This document shows positions 23,291-33,955 of a stretch of 64,000 nucleotides of DNA, one piece after another (position 1 is the first letter of the stretch; the number at the start of each line of letters is the position of its first letter). The translations under genes were made by a program, and so were the position numbers. Under the pieces are notes generated by a model that saw nothing but the letters and a program-made list of their open reading frames with translations, was not told the DNA's origin and ran no database searches. The stretch covers positions 11,136,902 to 11,200,901 of the forward strand of contig NC_087076.1 in NCBI RefSeq assembly GCF_026151205.1, in the 5' to 3' direction. The DNA comes from Bolinopsis microptera. Its lineage: Eukaryota > Ctenophora > Tentaculata > Lobata > Bolinopsidae.

Positions 23291-24188
23291 ATTTTCATAA
23301 ATGTTTTTATTTATTGAAATTGTGTTTTACTGGTGTATCTCTCTTCTTGTCTGTATGGTTCATTGACCATCCTCGCTGCACATAATTCATTACAAATTAA
23401 AAAATAAATTACATCGACAAACCTGATTTCATACCCTCCAAAAAAGAAATATTCGAATATAATTCACACAGTTCCTTACTCCTTACCCTTGAATTGTCGA
23501 GTCATACTGTGTGAGGCGTATCATTCTATTGTCCGTATAAGATATAAGCCAGCATATGGTGTGACAGAGACCGCACCCACCCATCTAAGCATTAATACTG
23601 GGAAACAGTCGAATCTGCTTTGTACAAACTCGTACCCACGACAAATAGTTCGATCTTGATTTTACTCAATGCCCAATATGCCTTTAATGATCGTGCAATG
23701 ATTGGGAAGCCATTGGAAGTCGTCTTATCCGATTTTAATGATGACCGATTGTTGCCCTGAATTCATAATGTTCTTTTATAGGGATAAATTTGGAGAAAAT
23801 TTAATCTCTGAACAGTCTGTGGAATGGAATTGTGCAATGAGGATGGCCAGTAAACCTAACCTTGATGAAAACTAATGAACGATTTATTGTTTCTGTTCGA
23901 CGAATAGCTCCAATTTTTTGAGGATAGGGCCTTTACTTGGTTTACATCGAACAGAGACAATAATCACATCAGTTCTCATTAGTTGACCAAATGGCAATCA
24001 ATACAACCCGTGATGACACACCAAATTCATTAACTTACGTCGCGCGCGGAGCCATAATATCAAGAAAAGGCCCGCGCTGCGATAATTTTTCTGAACATTT
24101 TGTCAGCACGTACGTTTATTTCAAACTTACAAATGAAACTATGAATCACGTAATAATAACTAATCATGATTTCTGTTCATAGCACTGA
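23291..24188. other. Intergenic region between RPL27A and FAM91A1
   Basis: Non-coding, AT-rich. It ends with an acceptor (ttctgttcatag) 6 nt before the FAM91A1 ATG. No repeat was recognised. Confidence 0.5.
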
Positions 24189-26546
24189 ATGAACCCAGAG
24201 GTCGAACTTCACCTGCAAAGAAACTTCGCATGGGCAAAACTACCAGCTAGCGTTAAACTCTCGTTCGGAAACAGCCACAAGGAATGGGAGAAGGCCGTGG
24301 TCGAATATAATGTCAAGAACCAGCGCCGATGGAAAGGTAGCGTTGTACGTCAGGTCTTGAAAGATGAGAAGAAATATTATCAGGACCTGATAGAATACAG
24401 CAGGGCACATCTCATGTTGTATCCCTATCATTTGAGCGATGTTATGGTGAAGGGGCTGCGTGTCACCCCGTTTGTCTACTATACTAAAATGATGGAAACT
24501 ATCATGGAGCAGGAGCGTAGTTATGACTCGTTGCCCAACTTCACAGCTGCAGACTGCCTGCGATTGCTGGGGATTGGAAGGAATCAGTATATAGACATGA
24601 TGAATCAGAGTAGAAATAGGAGATTCTTTAGGCGCCGCCCTGCTTCAGTGCTTCTACCTGTAAAACCCGTAGCTTTGCCTATAATTGAACCCTATTGGAC
24701 AATACACATAGGTTTAGTCACTGAGGATGATATCAGAGCCTGCAACCCCACGGAAAAATCGGTTATAGATACGCTGATTGACACTGGAGGATCAAAAGTG
24801 GGTGTTCTAGATAAGGATACTTGTTTGAGTCTCTACAGTCGAGGACTTGTGTACATGTGTGTTCCAGTCATGGACTCTGATCTCATCATAGTTCCTCCTT
24901 TGGAGAACTTCGTCATGAATAGAGTTATGGGAGATTACTTTGAGAATCTGCTCTACAAGATCTTTGTATCAATAGATGAGCACACTAAAGTTGGAGACCT
25001 GGCAGCAGTGTTAGAGGTTGATGTTGAACTTGTTAAAAATGCCATCAGCATGTACATTAGACTTGGTTTCGCGAAAAAGAAGAGCAAAGAACAAATGGAT
25101 ATGCATGAATCGTGGGGCTCTGTAGTCAAAAACACCATCTCTGAAGACATGTCCTCATTTGCAGCACCGCTGGAACGACTAGAGAGTGATGAGCTATTTG
25201 ATTCTAAAGAACCTCCAGTCGTTGATAAGATCGCCCTGCTGAAACAACCGTCAGAGGAAGGATACTCTAAACGCATCGCTTTTCTGTTTGATTCCACCCT
25301 CACCGCATTTTTAATGATGGGTAACTTGTCTCCTGGTCTCAAGACTCACGCAGTAACCATGTTTGAAGTGGGCAAACTATCTGACGAATCTTTAGACTCC
25401 TTTATCGCAGAGCTCGATAAAGTCACTGACACAGCCGAGGGCGAAGCAAAACGGTACTTTGACCACGCATTCACGCTCCGAGACACTATCCAGTTCCTCC
25501 GGTACAACGCAGCTATAGACCCAGCTGGGGTTGGGGCTGGCGTAGACTTGCTTCGCTGTGAGAGTCTGAACAGTCTGGACGCGTCCACCTGCTCCCGGGT
25601 TCTTAACAAGAACTACAACCTGCTAATCTCCATGGCCCCACTTAGTAACGAGGTGAGGACGGTGAGCAGCAGCTCCCCCTACCACATTGGACCCCCTGTT
25701 CCTGAAGTAAACAGTGTCTGGCTCAAGATGTGGATGTACCACATAACGGGGTGTGGGCCTGTTTCCTTTCTCCTCGCTAAAGGAACTAGACTTCTTCACC
25801 TCCCTCCTGAACTCTATCCTTATGATCGACTGATGATCACGACCTGGGGACATGAGAGTACTATTGTGAACACCAGCAATGTGCTGATGGCGCTCAATGA
25901 AGCTCTGTCTCACTCTGCTGTTCTACTTCAAGCTTACAGTAAGAGAAATGAAGCAGAAATTGTGTATGTCACCTTCCCGTTCGATAAAAGTGACGTTAAC
26001 AACACCGAAAATGTTGAGGGAGATAATGTTGAGGGAGATGAAAGTAAAAAACTAGATTTGGTGGATCACCCGGCACTTGTAAAACTGAGCAGCTGTGTAG
26101 ACTTTGATCACTCCTGTGGCTATGTTACCTTCATAAGCAGCTCTAAACAGTTCAGCGAGAGACAGGATGAGTCACCTCCTATCTGCAGTACTAATGTCCA
26201 CATAGACTCGTTTGACGACTGGAAACTGCTGGACATGTATTTTGGAGTCCCGCTCTTCAGTTCTGAGGTAAACAAGCACACTTGTGATTTGTTACTGTCC
26301 CGAAAACTGTGCACAGAAAAGAGTCTGATAGCCTTGACAGACAGTCACAGGCAACTTGTTCTGTACCTGTTAGACTTTATATCAGAATACCAACTTGTAC
26401 CTCTAGCAGAGGATGATTACAGCGGCCCGGGGGAGGTCAAATCTTTTGTTTGTCAGCAAATGCCCGGCATTAATCTCCCTCCAGTTCCTTATCCCACCAG
26501 AAACCTAATGTTCTCCACTAATAGCCTGACCGAGATTACTGTTTAA
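24189..26546 (+). CDS. FAM91A1: FAM91A1 homologue, intronless
   Basis: FAM91A1 works with TBC1D23 and the WDR11 complex in capturing endosome-derived vesicles at the trans-Golgi. A single uninterrupted ORF of 785 aa (human about 838). The N-terminal FAM91 domain is very well conserved: [87 protein letters not shown]. The C-terminal domain includes [20 protein letters not shown] and [19 protein letters not shown] and ends [14 protein letters not shown] low-complexity acidic insert ([12 protein letters not shown]) sits near residue 620. The start is set by homology at MNPEVE and by the acceptor 6 nt upstream. The vertebrate gene has over 20 introns, so the intronless state is unusual; no poly(A) scar was seen. 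Confidence 0.96.
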   Translation: MNPEVELHLQRNFAWAKLPASVKLSFGNSHKEWEKAVVEYNVKNQRRWKGSVVRQVLKDEKKYYQDLIEYSRAHLMLYPYHLSDVMVKGLRVTPFVYYTKMMETIMEQERSYDSLPNFTAADCLRLLGIGRNQYIDMMNQSRNRRFFRRRPASVLLPVKPVALPIIEPYWTIHIGLVTEDDIRACNPTEKSVIDTLIDTGGSKVGVLDKDTCLSLYSRGLVYMCVPVMDSDLIIVPPLENFVMNRVMGDYFENLLYKIFVSIDEHTKVGDLAAVLEVDVELVKNAISMYIRLGFAKKKSKEQMDMHESWGSVVKNTISEDMSSFAAPLERLESDELFDSKEPPVVDKIALLKQPSEEGYSKRIAFLFDSTLTAFLMMGNLSPGLKTHAVTMFEVGKLSDESLDSFIAELDKVTDTAEGEAKRYFDHAFTLRDTIQFLRYNAAIDPAGVGAGVDLLRCESLNSLDASTCSRVLNKNYNLLISMAPLSNEVRTVSSSSPYHIGPPVPEVNSVWLKMWMYHITGCGPVSFLLAKGTRLLHLPPELYPYDRLMITTWGHESTIVNTSNVLMALNEALSHSAVLLQAYSKRNEAEIVYVTFPFDKSDVNNTENVEGDNVEGDESKKLDLVDHPALVKLSSCVDFDHSCGYVTFISSSKQFSERQDESPPICSTNVHIDSFDDWKLLDMYFGVPLFSSEVNKHTCDLLLSRKLCTEKSLIALTDSHRQLVLYLLDFISEYQLVPLAEDDYSGPGEVKSFVCQQMPGINLPPVPYPTRNLMFSTNSLTEITV

Positions 26547-27062
26547 TGATTTTAAATTTTGGATAAATATATCGCCTTTTAAATTCCATTTTATGTTTTA
26601 TTTGACATTTAAATTTTCGACAGTACCTTAAATTCTCTGTAGACTGCTGATATATATAATGTTCAATTTGTACAATTTGTGGGATCTCAGTATTCTCTAA
26701 TTATTTTCGTTTGCATGTATAATCAATTCGATAGTTTCGTGAATTAAATATAATTTTATGATTTATTTTGTAAATTTTGCAAGATTTTGTTTATACAGGA
26801 GCACAGGTGCCCAATTAGTTGTTTGAATGTTTGATTCGCAATCTATCTCCACTGTTAAAACGCTAGCATAGTTTCATTTCTGCTTAAGCAAATGGTAGCA
26901 TGAAGAGTGAAGACCATGCTTATGATTGCATTGTAAAGCATAAATTAGTTTTGCATTTGGTGAATCTATGGCTGGGAATTTCATCGGCTGCTGACCTATA
27001 ATTTTGTATTTTACTTCAAAATTTACTACTCCGTTATTTCACCTTCTCACCCTGTAGTTGCC
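26547..27062. other. Intergenic, 5' region of PSMC3IP
   Basis: AT-rich spacer ending in an acceptor (caccctgtag) 5 nt before the PSMC3IP start. Nothing else recognised. Confidence 0.5.
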
Positions 27063-28107
27063 ATGTCAAAAGCAGCAGATGAGAAGATCCTGCAGTACAT
27101 GAGAGATCAGAACAGACCATACAGCGCTACAGATGTGCTGCTTAACTTACACAAAGAGATAGGCAAAACCCAGGTAGTGAAGAGTCTGGAGACGCTAGCT
27201 AAGGCTGGACATTTGGCGGAGAAGGTTTATGGAAAACAGAAGATCTATTTCGTTAACCAGAACACTCTTCCTAGCTTAGGTTAGTACTTTTAATGGCTAC
27301 TCCGCTCTTTTGACTAGTTATTGAAATATCAACCCTAAGATAAATCTAACTTTGATTTTGGGAATGTTCGCAGGTTCTCTTCTGACATTTGATTTAACAC
27401 ATTCCACACCCTAGGAGAGATTGAGATGAAGGACCTAGAAACAGACATCAAGGCAAAGACAAAAGACTTGACGTCATTGAGAGAGGAGGCCAGGAGTATT
27501 GACAATCAGCTGGGTTCTCTCACCAATAGTCTCACTACTGAACAGGCTCAGGAGAAGTTAGGTGAGACAAGCATTTTTAATAAATGTTTTAAACCATTTG
27601 CTGAATTTCTGTGGTAAGTTGTAACGCTTTGCACTAGAGTTGCAGGGATCGTGCTCACATTAAAACTATTTTGTAAAAATCTCCTCACAGCTGAGCTGAA
27701 CAAGCAATTAGAGCGAGGAAAAGAGAAATTAGCCTCACTAAAGACAATGTGTAAAGATATCGCTCCAGAGGATAAGATAAAGATCAACAAGGAGCACCAG
27801 AAAGTGGTTAAAGAATGGAGAAAGCGAAAGAGAATGTGCATGGATGTGGTAAGTGTTTTTGTTTCAGTTTAACATTTTGTTCACTGCACTTTGTGATTAG
27901 ATGACGGTAGACACTAATTAGATTGGTTGGTGGCCCGAATCCCTAACATACCGAATCCCTACTTATCTCAAACAAAACTGTATTATTTAGGTGAACGCTA
28001 TTCTTGAAAACGAGGGGTGCACAAAGAGTAAGAGGGAGCTGATAGAGGAGATGGGGATTGATACAGATGAAGATATGGGGGTTTCCTTTCCAACTGATGG
28101 TGCCTGA
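27063..28107 (+). CDS. PSMC3IP: Homologous-pairing protein 2 homologue (HOP2)
   Basis: HOP2 pairs with MND1 and stimulates DMC1/RAD51 strand invasion in meiosis. Four exons join: 27063-27279, 27415-27561, 27691-27848 and 27991-28107, giving 212 aa (human 217). The N-terminal winged helix contains QNRPYSATDVLLNLHKE and VYGKQKIYFVNQN. The middle is a coiled coil (exons 2-3: DLETDIKAKTKDLTSLREEA). The C-terminal part has the family signature KEWRKRKRMCMDV and ends ELIEEMGIDTDEDMGV. The start is preceded by an acceptor 5 nt away. The frame is intact throughout. Confidence 0.96.
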
Positions 28108-28199
28108 AGTAACTCTGTCTATTATTACCATCTCATATAAAGAAGATCAAGATCAAAGATATTGGAGTTTCCGGATACACGCGTGTTAGTGTATGCAGG

Positions 28200-28360
28200 T
28201 ATACATAATACAGGTACAGTGTATACAGGTTTAGTGTACACTGCACTGGTTTAGTGTATACTGCACTGGTTAAGTGTATACTGCACTGGTTTAGTGTATA
28301 CTGCACTGGTATAGTGTACACTGCACTGGTATAGTGTACACTGCACTGGTTTAGTGTATA
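28200..28360 (+). repeat. 20-bp minisatellite, array 1
   Basis: About eight units of ACTGCACTGGTTTAGTGTAT with T/C variants. The same unit in the same orientation forms a second array at 33290-33535. Confidence 0.95.
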
Positions 28361-28374
28361 TATACAGTATATAT

Positions 28375-28465
28375 AGGGGGGGGTCCACGTTAAAAAAGTT
28401 AAATTCTAAGATCGAGATTTTGGAATTTAACATTAATTACTTTAACTTTTTTAACTTTTTTAACA
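28375..28465 (+). mobile_element. MITE with a G8 terminus, copy 1
   Basis: Begins GGGGGGGGTCCACGTTAAAA. Inverted TTAAAAAAGTTAAA and TTTAACTTTTTTAAC repeats surround a short core, and it ends TTTAACAT. The reverse-complement copy is at 33195-33288. No target duplication was resolved. Confidence 0.8.
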
Positions 28466-28678
28466 TAAATTAAAAATCAGATTTTGGCTGACTAATCGGT
28501 TCAAATTTTAACATAATTACCCAAATTAAACTCAATTATGAGTGTTGACCTTTAGTACTAGTAGTACCTCGCTCTTGCAATTGTTTTCTGTAGTTGTAAC
28601 TGATTTGATAACTCTACAAAAAAAACACCTTGTATCTATATATACACATAATTGTATAATTTACTAATATACTTCGAC

Positions 28679-31369
28679 TTAGAGCGGCTTCAGCGTCCGA
28701 ACAGAAATAGTCTTCTTCCAAATCTGTCTATCCAGCATGAGTTTGTTAATCTCTTTGCTGTCGTCAAGCCCCGTGTCCTTCCGAAGGATGTCAATGTATG
28801 TGAGATGTGGTCTTCCCCTTCGACGATGTCCTTGAAGGGGTTCCCAGAAGAGAAGTTGATGACTCAATAGTTCTTCATGTCTGGCTAAATGACCTGCGAG
28901 TCTCATCCTCCGTGCAGCTATCTTATCAGATGCTCTGATGAGGTGTCCATACACCTTGGCGTTAGTCAACTGAGTTGGCCGCAACACTATCTGTTATAAG
29001 AGCAAGGTCGTCAGCAAAGTCCGCATCAGTGACCTTGACTGCCGGATAGCGACGGCTTCTTCTAGGGTGTAGAGTAAACCCAAAGTCCCTACCCTCTAGG
29101 GACACCCTCATAATGTAGCCAATTACGATTATGAATAGGTAGGGCGCCAAAGTGTCTCCCTGCATCACTCCTGCTAGAATGAAGAATGCTTCACTCAGAC
29201 CATCCTCGGTAATCACACGAGCAAATGTATCTGCATACATTCTTTGTATCAAGCCTACAATCTCCTTGGGAATTCCATATGCCAGGAGGATCTTCATGAG
29301 GAGTCCACGGTGTCCGCTGTCGAATGCCTTCTTGAAATCAATGAAGAGCATTACCGCGGTCAGATCTTTATCCCGGGCTCCCTCAAATACCCTTCTTAGG
29401 CCAAGAATATGACTAGTTGTTGACCTACTCTCTCTGAATCCGTTCTGATTGATCCTTAAGATGTCTTCCATGGCAGGTTTGATCCTGTTCAGTATCATCT
29501 TATTGAGAGTCTTACTCACTATAGATGTCAGTGCAATACCTCTATAGTTATCTACTTTGGTCAAATTCCCTTTCTTTGGAACAGGCACGATGTTTAGGTG
29601 CTTTCATTGGTCAGGAACATCGCCATCAACTAGTGCTTTATTGCAGAAGTCAAGGATCAAATCATCAACATCTACCCTCTTCAGTACTTCAGGGGCAACT
29701 CCATCCTCTCCAAATGCCTTACCTTCTTTAATCGATTTCGTAGCCTCCTCCAGTTCGGTCTTGGTGAACTTATCCACACTGATGTTTTGTGGTGGATGTA
29801 CGACTGGTATGTCCACTTCTTCGTTTGGAACTACTGGAGGTTGTCCAAGTAGCTTGGTAACGTGGTTTTTCCAGGCTCTCAATCTATCCTCTCTACTACC
29901 TCCTTCTACAAGACCACATGGCTTATTCTTTCTCCCACTGACCTCATTAACAAGATTCCAGCTCTCTTTGTTCTTGCATCTATCGGCTGCGTTTTCAGCT
30001 TTTCTTATTTTCTGTTTAAGCAGCTCTTCCTCCACAGTACGGTAGCATGCAGAGAGAGTGTCTTTCTCCTCGGCAACTGTCTGTCTGTTGTCTTCACAAG
30101 GATCCAGATCATGGTAGGTCTCCTTGGCAGCAAACAATTTGCTTCTGGCTTCCTCTACTCGTGGGTCGTTGGCAGGATCGTCATACCGCTTCTTAGGTTT
30201 ATGCGGAAGATGCTTCCTATTTGCATACTTCACTGCTTCAATAAACTTTCCATACTTAGTGGTGACGTCACTAGTAGGACTAGATCTAGTTGCTCCTCAC
30301 TCAAGAGTGCACTATACCTATTTCTAACTTCAACTCCATACTTGATCTATAACTCTTGATCAGTTTTGAGACGACTGAAGTCGTAACATGTGACCCGTGG
30401 TGGACTTATGCTCTTTCGTAGACTGAGCTTTACAGTTGAGAGTACTGCCCGATGGTCAGAGCCCAGGGAATTGAAAGAGTTGCATGGCTCGGTGTTCTTT
30501 ATTGAGCTCATCCACTTCTTCCGTACCAGGACATAGTCAATCTGGCTCCTAGTTAGTACTCCATCTGAGAGGTGAGTCCACTGCTTACCAGGACTCTTCT
30601 GAAAACGATGATTCGTCGCCTCTAACTCTCCCTCCAGCAGTGTATCCCTGAGCAGATGACCATTACGATTGGTCACTTGATGCCAGTACCATCCCGTATC
30701 TTCACCATTCAACTTGCTGAGGTGAGCATTAAGATCTCCTATTACAAGAATTTGATGATGAGAGGGGACCTCCCTTACTGCTGCTCTCAAGCAGTCGTGA
30801 AACGCTTCGGCTTCTTCGACAGTTGCGGATTCCGTTGGAATATACACAGAGATTATGGTTAATCTTGGGTTTCCGTCCAACGACACAAGCATGCAGCGCT
30901 TACTATAGGTCTTGATAAGACTAACTGCATTAAAGGCTTGTTTTGTCAGCAGGAATCCCACTCCTCCTGTAGACGCTTGTGCTCTGTTTCTCCATGCTGA
31001 AGTTGTTATTAGGTGGACTCCCTTCTTGTGCCTCTCTATCTTGACTTCTTCATCATGCACAACTCGGTGTTCTTGTATTGCAAGGACAGATATCTGACTG
31101 CGCAAGAAAAGAATAACCATTTCAAGCCGTTTAGAAAACTCCCTCACAGTACGGACATTAAGAGTCCCAATGATACTCTTCGTTGTACAACTAACTACTC
31201 CTCCACTATTTTTTTGTTTTTTGATGTTTTCTGTTGGCTTTCTAGGATTCATAAACACATCATCAGCTGCCCGTCCACTATGTGGGTTTAAGACAACCAT
31301 GTCATAACTGTACTGATCCTCGATAGGCCTGGTAGGGGCTTGAACCCTAGTGCTTTTGGTTGTAACCAT
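28679..31369 (-). pseudogene. Defective APE-type non-LTR retrotransposon (LINE)
   Basis: Read on the minus strand from 31369. An apurinic-type endonuclease domain comes first (GTLNVRTVRE, LAIQEHR, VIGDLNAHL and SDHRAV at the catalytic end). After a frame change between about 30350 and 30235 comes the linker and reverse transcriptase (AFGEDGVAPEVLK, then PVPKKGNLTKVDNYRGIAL, GVMQGDTLAPYLF and the FADD catalytic box). The frame 30233-29604 ends at a TGA where the family has W (after VPDQ), then continues in the same frame. After LALITDSVAAN the element jumps to its 3' end in a third frame (RMRLAGHLARHEE, GRRRGRPHLTYID), so much of the thumb region is missing. The order EN-RT and the motifs fit RTE- or CR1-like LINEs; the clade is not resolved. 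It cannot encode a working protein. Confidence 0.92.
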
Positions 31370-32160
31370 ATCTGTTTTTCAAAAGGCTAAGTGACCCAGT
31401 GAAGTCCCCTTCACTGTGACAAATGGTCACTAATCCCAATGCCACGCCACCGGAACATTGGGGAAAACCGCAGGAACATTTTACCAACTCGAACATGTAA
31501 ACGTTAACCACATGAACATAACGTTTATCAGGCTGTATCACTAGCACTCAACTTTACTCTACTCGATCTTCACCTGCTCCATGCAGGACATTAAGCTTAT
31601 GACCTAAAGCGTAAGGGAGTTAGAGCGTGAAACAGAAATTTCCGCTTTGACGAGGGCTAACTCTCCCTCTGACTACCGAGTACCGGTTACCCTGGCACAG
31701 GGAGCTGTATCCTATCTAAAAGAGCGTGGTCCAGTCTGACTGGGTCGTAGTAGAATAGGTTTGGAGGGTAACAGCCTACACCTCTTTAACTACTGTGCAA
31801 TCCACAGTAAAGATTTATGAGTCTCCGAGCCCCTTGTGAGCCAAGAGTTTAGGAGTCAATGACGTTTTGTGATTGAGCTCCTCGGGACTCATTGTTTCCC
31901 GTCGCCCTTCCTGTATTTAGCCTGGACACAGCCCAGTTTCCAGTCTTCACCACGTGGAGGTAGCAGGGGAGGACTTGATGTGGAGTGGCTATCAACATGT
32001 TGACTGATGATTAACTGGAAGGGGGCACCACAGGGATACCCCTTTTCAAAGTTCTGACAACCTCACGGCAGCACAGGGTTTCTATCCAGCAGTGACACTT
32101 TGGGCCACCTAACCTTCACACAACCATTGGAAGACCAAATAATATAATCATTCATATAAT
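31370..32160 (-). mobile_element. Probable 5' region of the LINE
   Basis: Less AT-rich than the surrounding DNA and continuous with the LINE upstream of its first ORF. No ORF with family features. The outer boundary near 32130-32160 is a guess based on the base-composition change, and no target-site duplication was found. Confidence 0.4.
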
Positions 32161-32170
32161 AGGAAAGAGC

Positions 32171-32575
32171 ATGTCGGCCAACCACAAGTACACAGTAGTG
32201 GTCAATGGGTTGGAATTGCGGGACAGATTACAGGTAGTAGCGAATGCTATTGATGCCAAGTATAACGGGACGTCAGAAACTGGGAAGGAGTGGGCAGAGT
32301 ATTTGGGGGATGAACATTACAGTCAGAATTCAGTCGGGACCCAAGGAAATGGCTCGCAGCCCGACCAATACTCATTAGGAGGGTGGCTGTCACGATATGG
32401 TCTGGAATGTTACACGGAACAGTTGGAAGAGGCGGGATTTGGATCACCCAGTAATTTCCAGTGTGTTCAGGAAAGTGACCTGGACAAGTTGGAAATATTT
32501 GACAAATGTCATCGGCTGACTATCCTGCATGCAGCCAAACGGATCCTTATTAGAGGAGTAGCTAATATATCGTGA
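32171..32575 (+). CDS. Small SAM-domain protein
   Basis: A 134-aa ORF in one exon. The C-terminal two thirds is a SAM domain: LGGWLSRYGLECYTEQLEEA, a central NFQCVQESDLDKLEI and KCHRLTILHAAKRI (about residues 67-128), the usual five-helix interaction module. The N-terminal 65 residues (VNGLELRDRLQVVANAIDAK) have no recognised domain. A weak acceptor (ataatag) lies 8 nt before the ATG. It could be the last exon of a larger SAM protein whose upstream exons were separated by the adjacent LINE; no such exons were found. A polyadenylation signal (aataaa) is near 32674. Function unknown. Confidence 0.7.
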   Translation: MSANHKYTVVVNGLELRDRLQVVANAIDAKYNGTSETGKEWAEYLGDEHYSQNSVGTQGNGSQPDQYSLGGWLSRYGLECYTEQLEEAGFGSPSNFQCVQESDLDKLEIFDKCHRLTILHAAKRILIRGVANIS

Positions 32576-33194
32576 AGGGAGAATGTTAGAATCCACGAAA
32601 ATAACATCCCCTGGCCCTCCTCGTCAGGAAACACAAATTGTATTGATACTTTTATAATGGACAATGGTACATAAATAAATTTATATATTTCTGAATAAGT
32701 TTCAATGTTCCATTTATTTAATATTATACAGCTAAATTAATATTATCCAGCTAATTTATTAAATTACTTTTGCAGATATTTTCATTTTATTCTCTCGATA
32801 ATTGAAAGGTTTTATTTTACCCAGCTCGGTAGTTTTGAATTTCAATTGTTTTTAACATTTAATCAGTTTAATGATCAAATGTATCAATTATTTATCGGTT
32901 GTACCTATGTTATATTAGGACGCAATGAAACTACCGGACCACGATGTATGGGGACTTGCCACCCCATGGCAACATTAAAATATATCGACTCTGTTACATC
33001 GTTTCCTCAAATTATTTGTTATATAGTAGTGTTGAAAGTATTAAAACTGTATATATGACAGTTTTACTCTTGTCATGGTCATTCCTATATTCCTACATGT
33101 AATGACTAATGAACAAAAATACCAACGCATGACCTAAAAGTAAACTAGTCTAGAATATTCACTCCATTGCAATTTCAACCCAAATTTGAATTTA
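32576..33194. other. Intergenic, nothing recognised
   Basis: AT-rich 3' flank of the SAM gene, with only chance ORFs. Confidence 0.5.
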
Positions 33195-33288
33195 TGTTAA
33201 AAAAGTTAAACTTTCTAAGCCTGAATTTTGAAATTTAACATTAATTACTTTAACTTTTTTAACTTTTTTTAACGTGGACCCCCCCCTA
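33195..33288 (-). mobile_element. MITE with a C8 terminus, copy 2 (inverted relative to copy 1)
   Basis: Starts ATGTTAAAAAAGTTAAA and ends TTTTTTAACGTGGACCCCCC. It is the reverse complement of 28375-28465 apart from a divergent core. It is immediately followed by the 20-bp minisatellite. Confidence 0.8.
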
Positions 33289-33289
33289 T

Positions 33290-33535
33290 ATACTGTACTG
33301 GTTTAGTGTACACTGCACTGGTATAGTGTACACTGCACTGGTTTAGTGTATACTGTACTGGTTTAGTGTACACTGCACTGGTATAGTGTACACTGCACTG
33401 GTATAGTGTACACTGCACTGGTTTAGTGTATACTGCACTGGTTTAGTGTACACTGCACTGGTTTAGTGTATACTGCACTGGTTTAGTGTACACTGCACTG
33501 GTTTAGTGTATACTGCACTGGTTTAGTGTATACTG
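33290..33535 (+). repeat. 20-bp minisatellite, array 2
   Basis: About 12 units of ACTGCACTGGTTTAGTGTAY in the same orientation as array 1, starting at the junction with the C-tract of the MITE. Confidence 0.95.
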
Positions 33536-33955
33536 CTAGACTTCAGTTTTGTTCCAGCCTTCACCTGGCGTTAACACAGCTGCTCTTTCTTCACAGTTAA
33601 TCTGATACATAATCTTTGTGTTTATGGCCCTGTACTACACTTTAGTACTTCATTGGTTTTTTTGTTCATTTTTATTTCTTTTTAATCGCCAGAACTAATT
33701 TTTCGATGCAATTTTTTAAATTTGTAATTATTCAAATATTTCGACGATGACTTATTTTAATTCGTTTTTATTATTTACAATTTTGTAATTTATTAGAATA
33801 ATTTCAATTTCCAAGATATCCTTAGTTTCATTGCGTCTATCTTAAAAATGTTGACATCCCAGTACCATTAAATGCAAATGTAAATGTACTAACACCCACT
33901 AGCGCAAGTATTCCTGATCTCAACAATAAACACAGTTGACTGTTGAGAATGTGAG

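Noticed and set aside
28200-28360. Possible CRISPR-like array
   Set aside because: Units are contiguous 20-bp repeats with no unique spacers, in a eukaryotic genome; it is a minisatellite.
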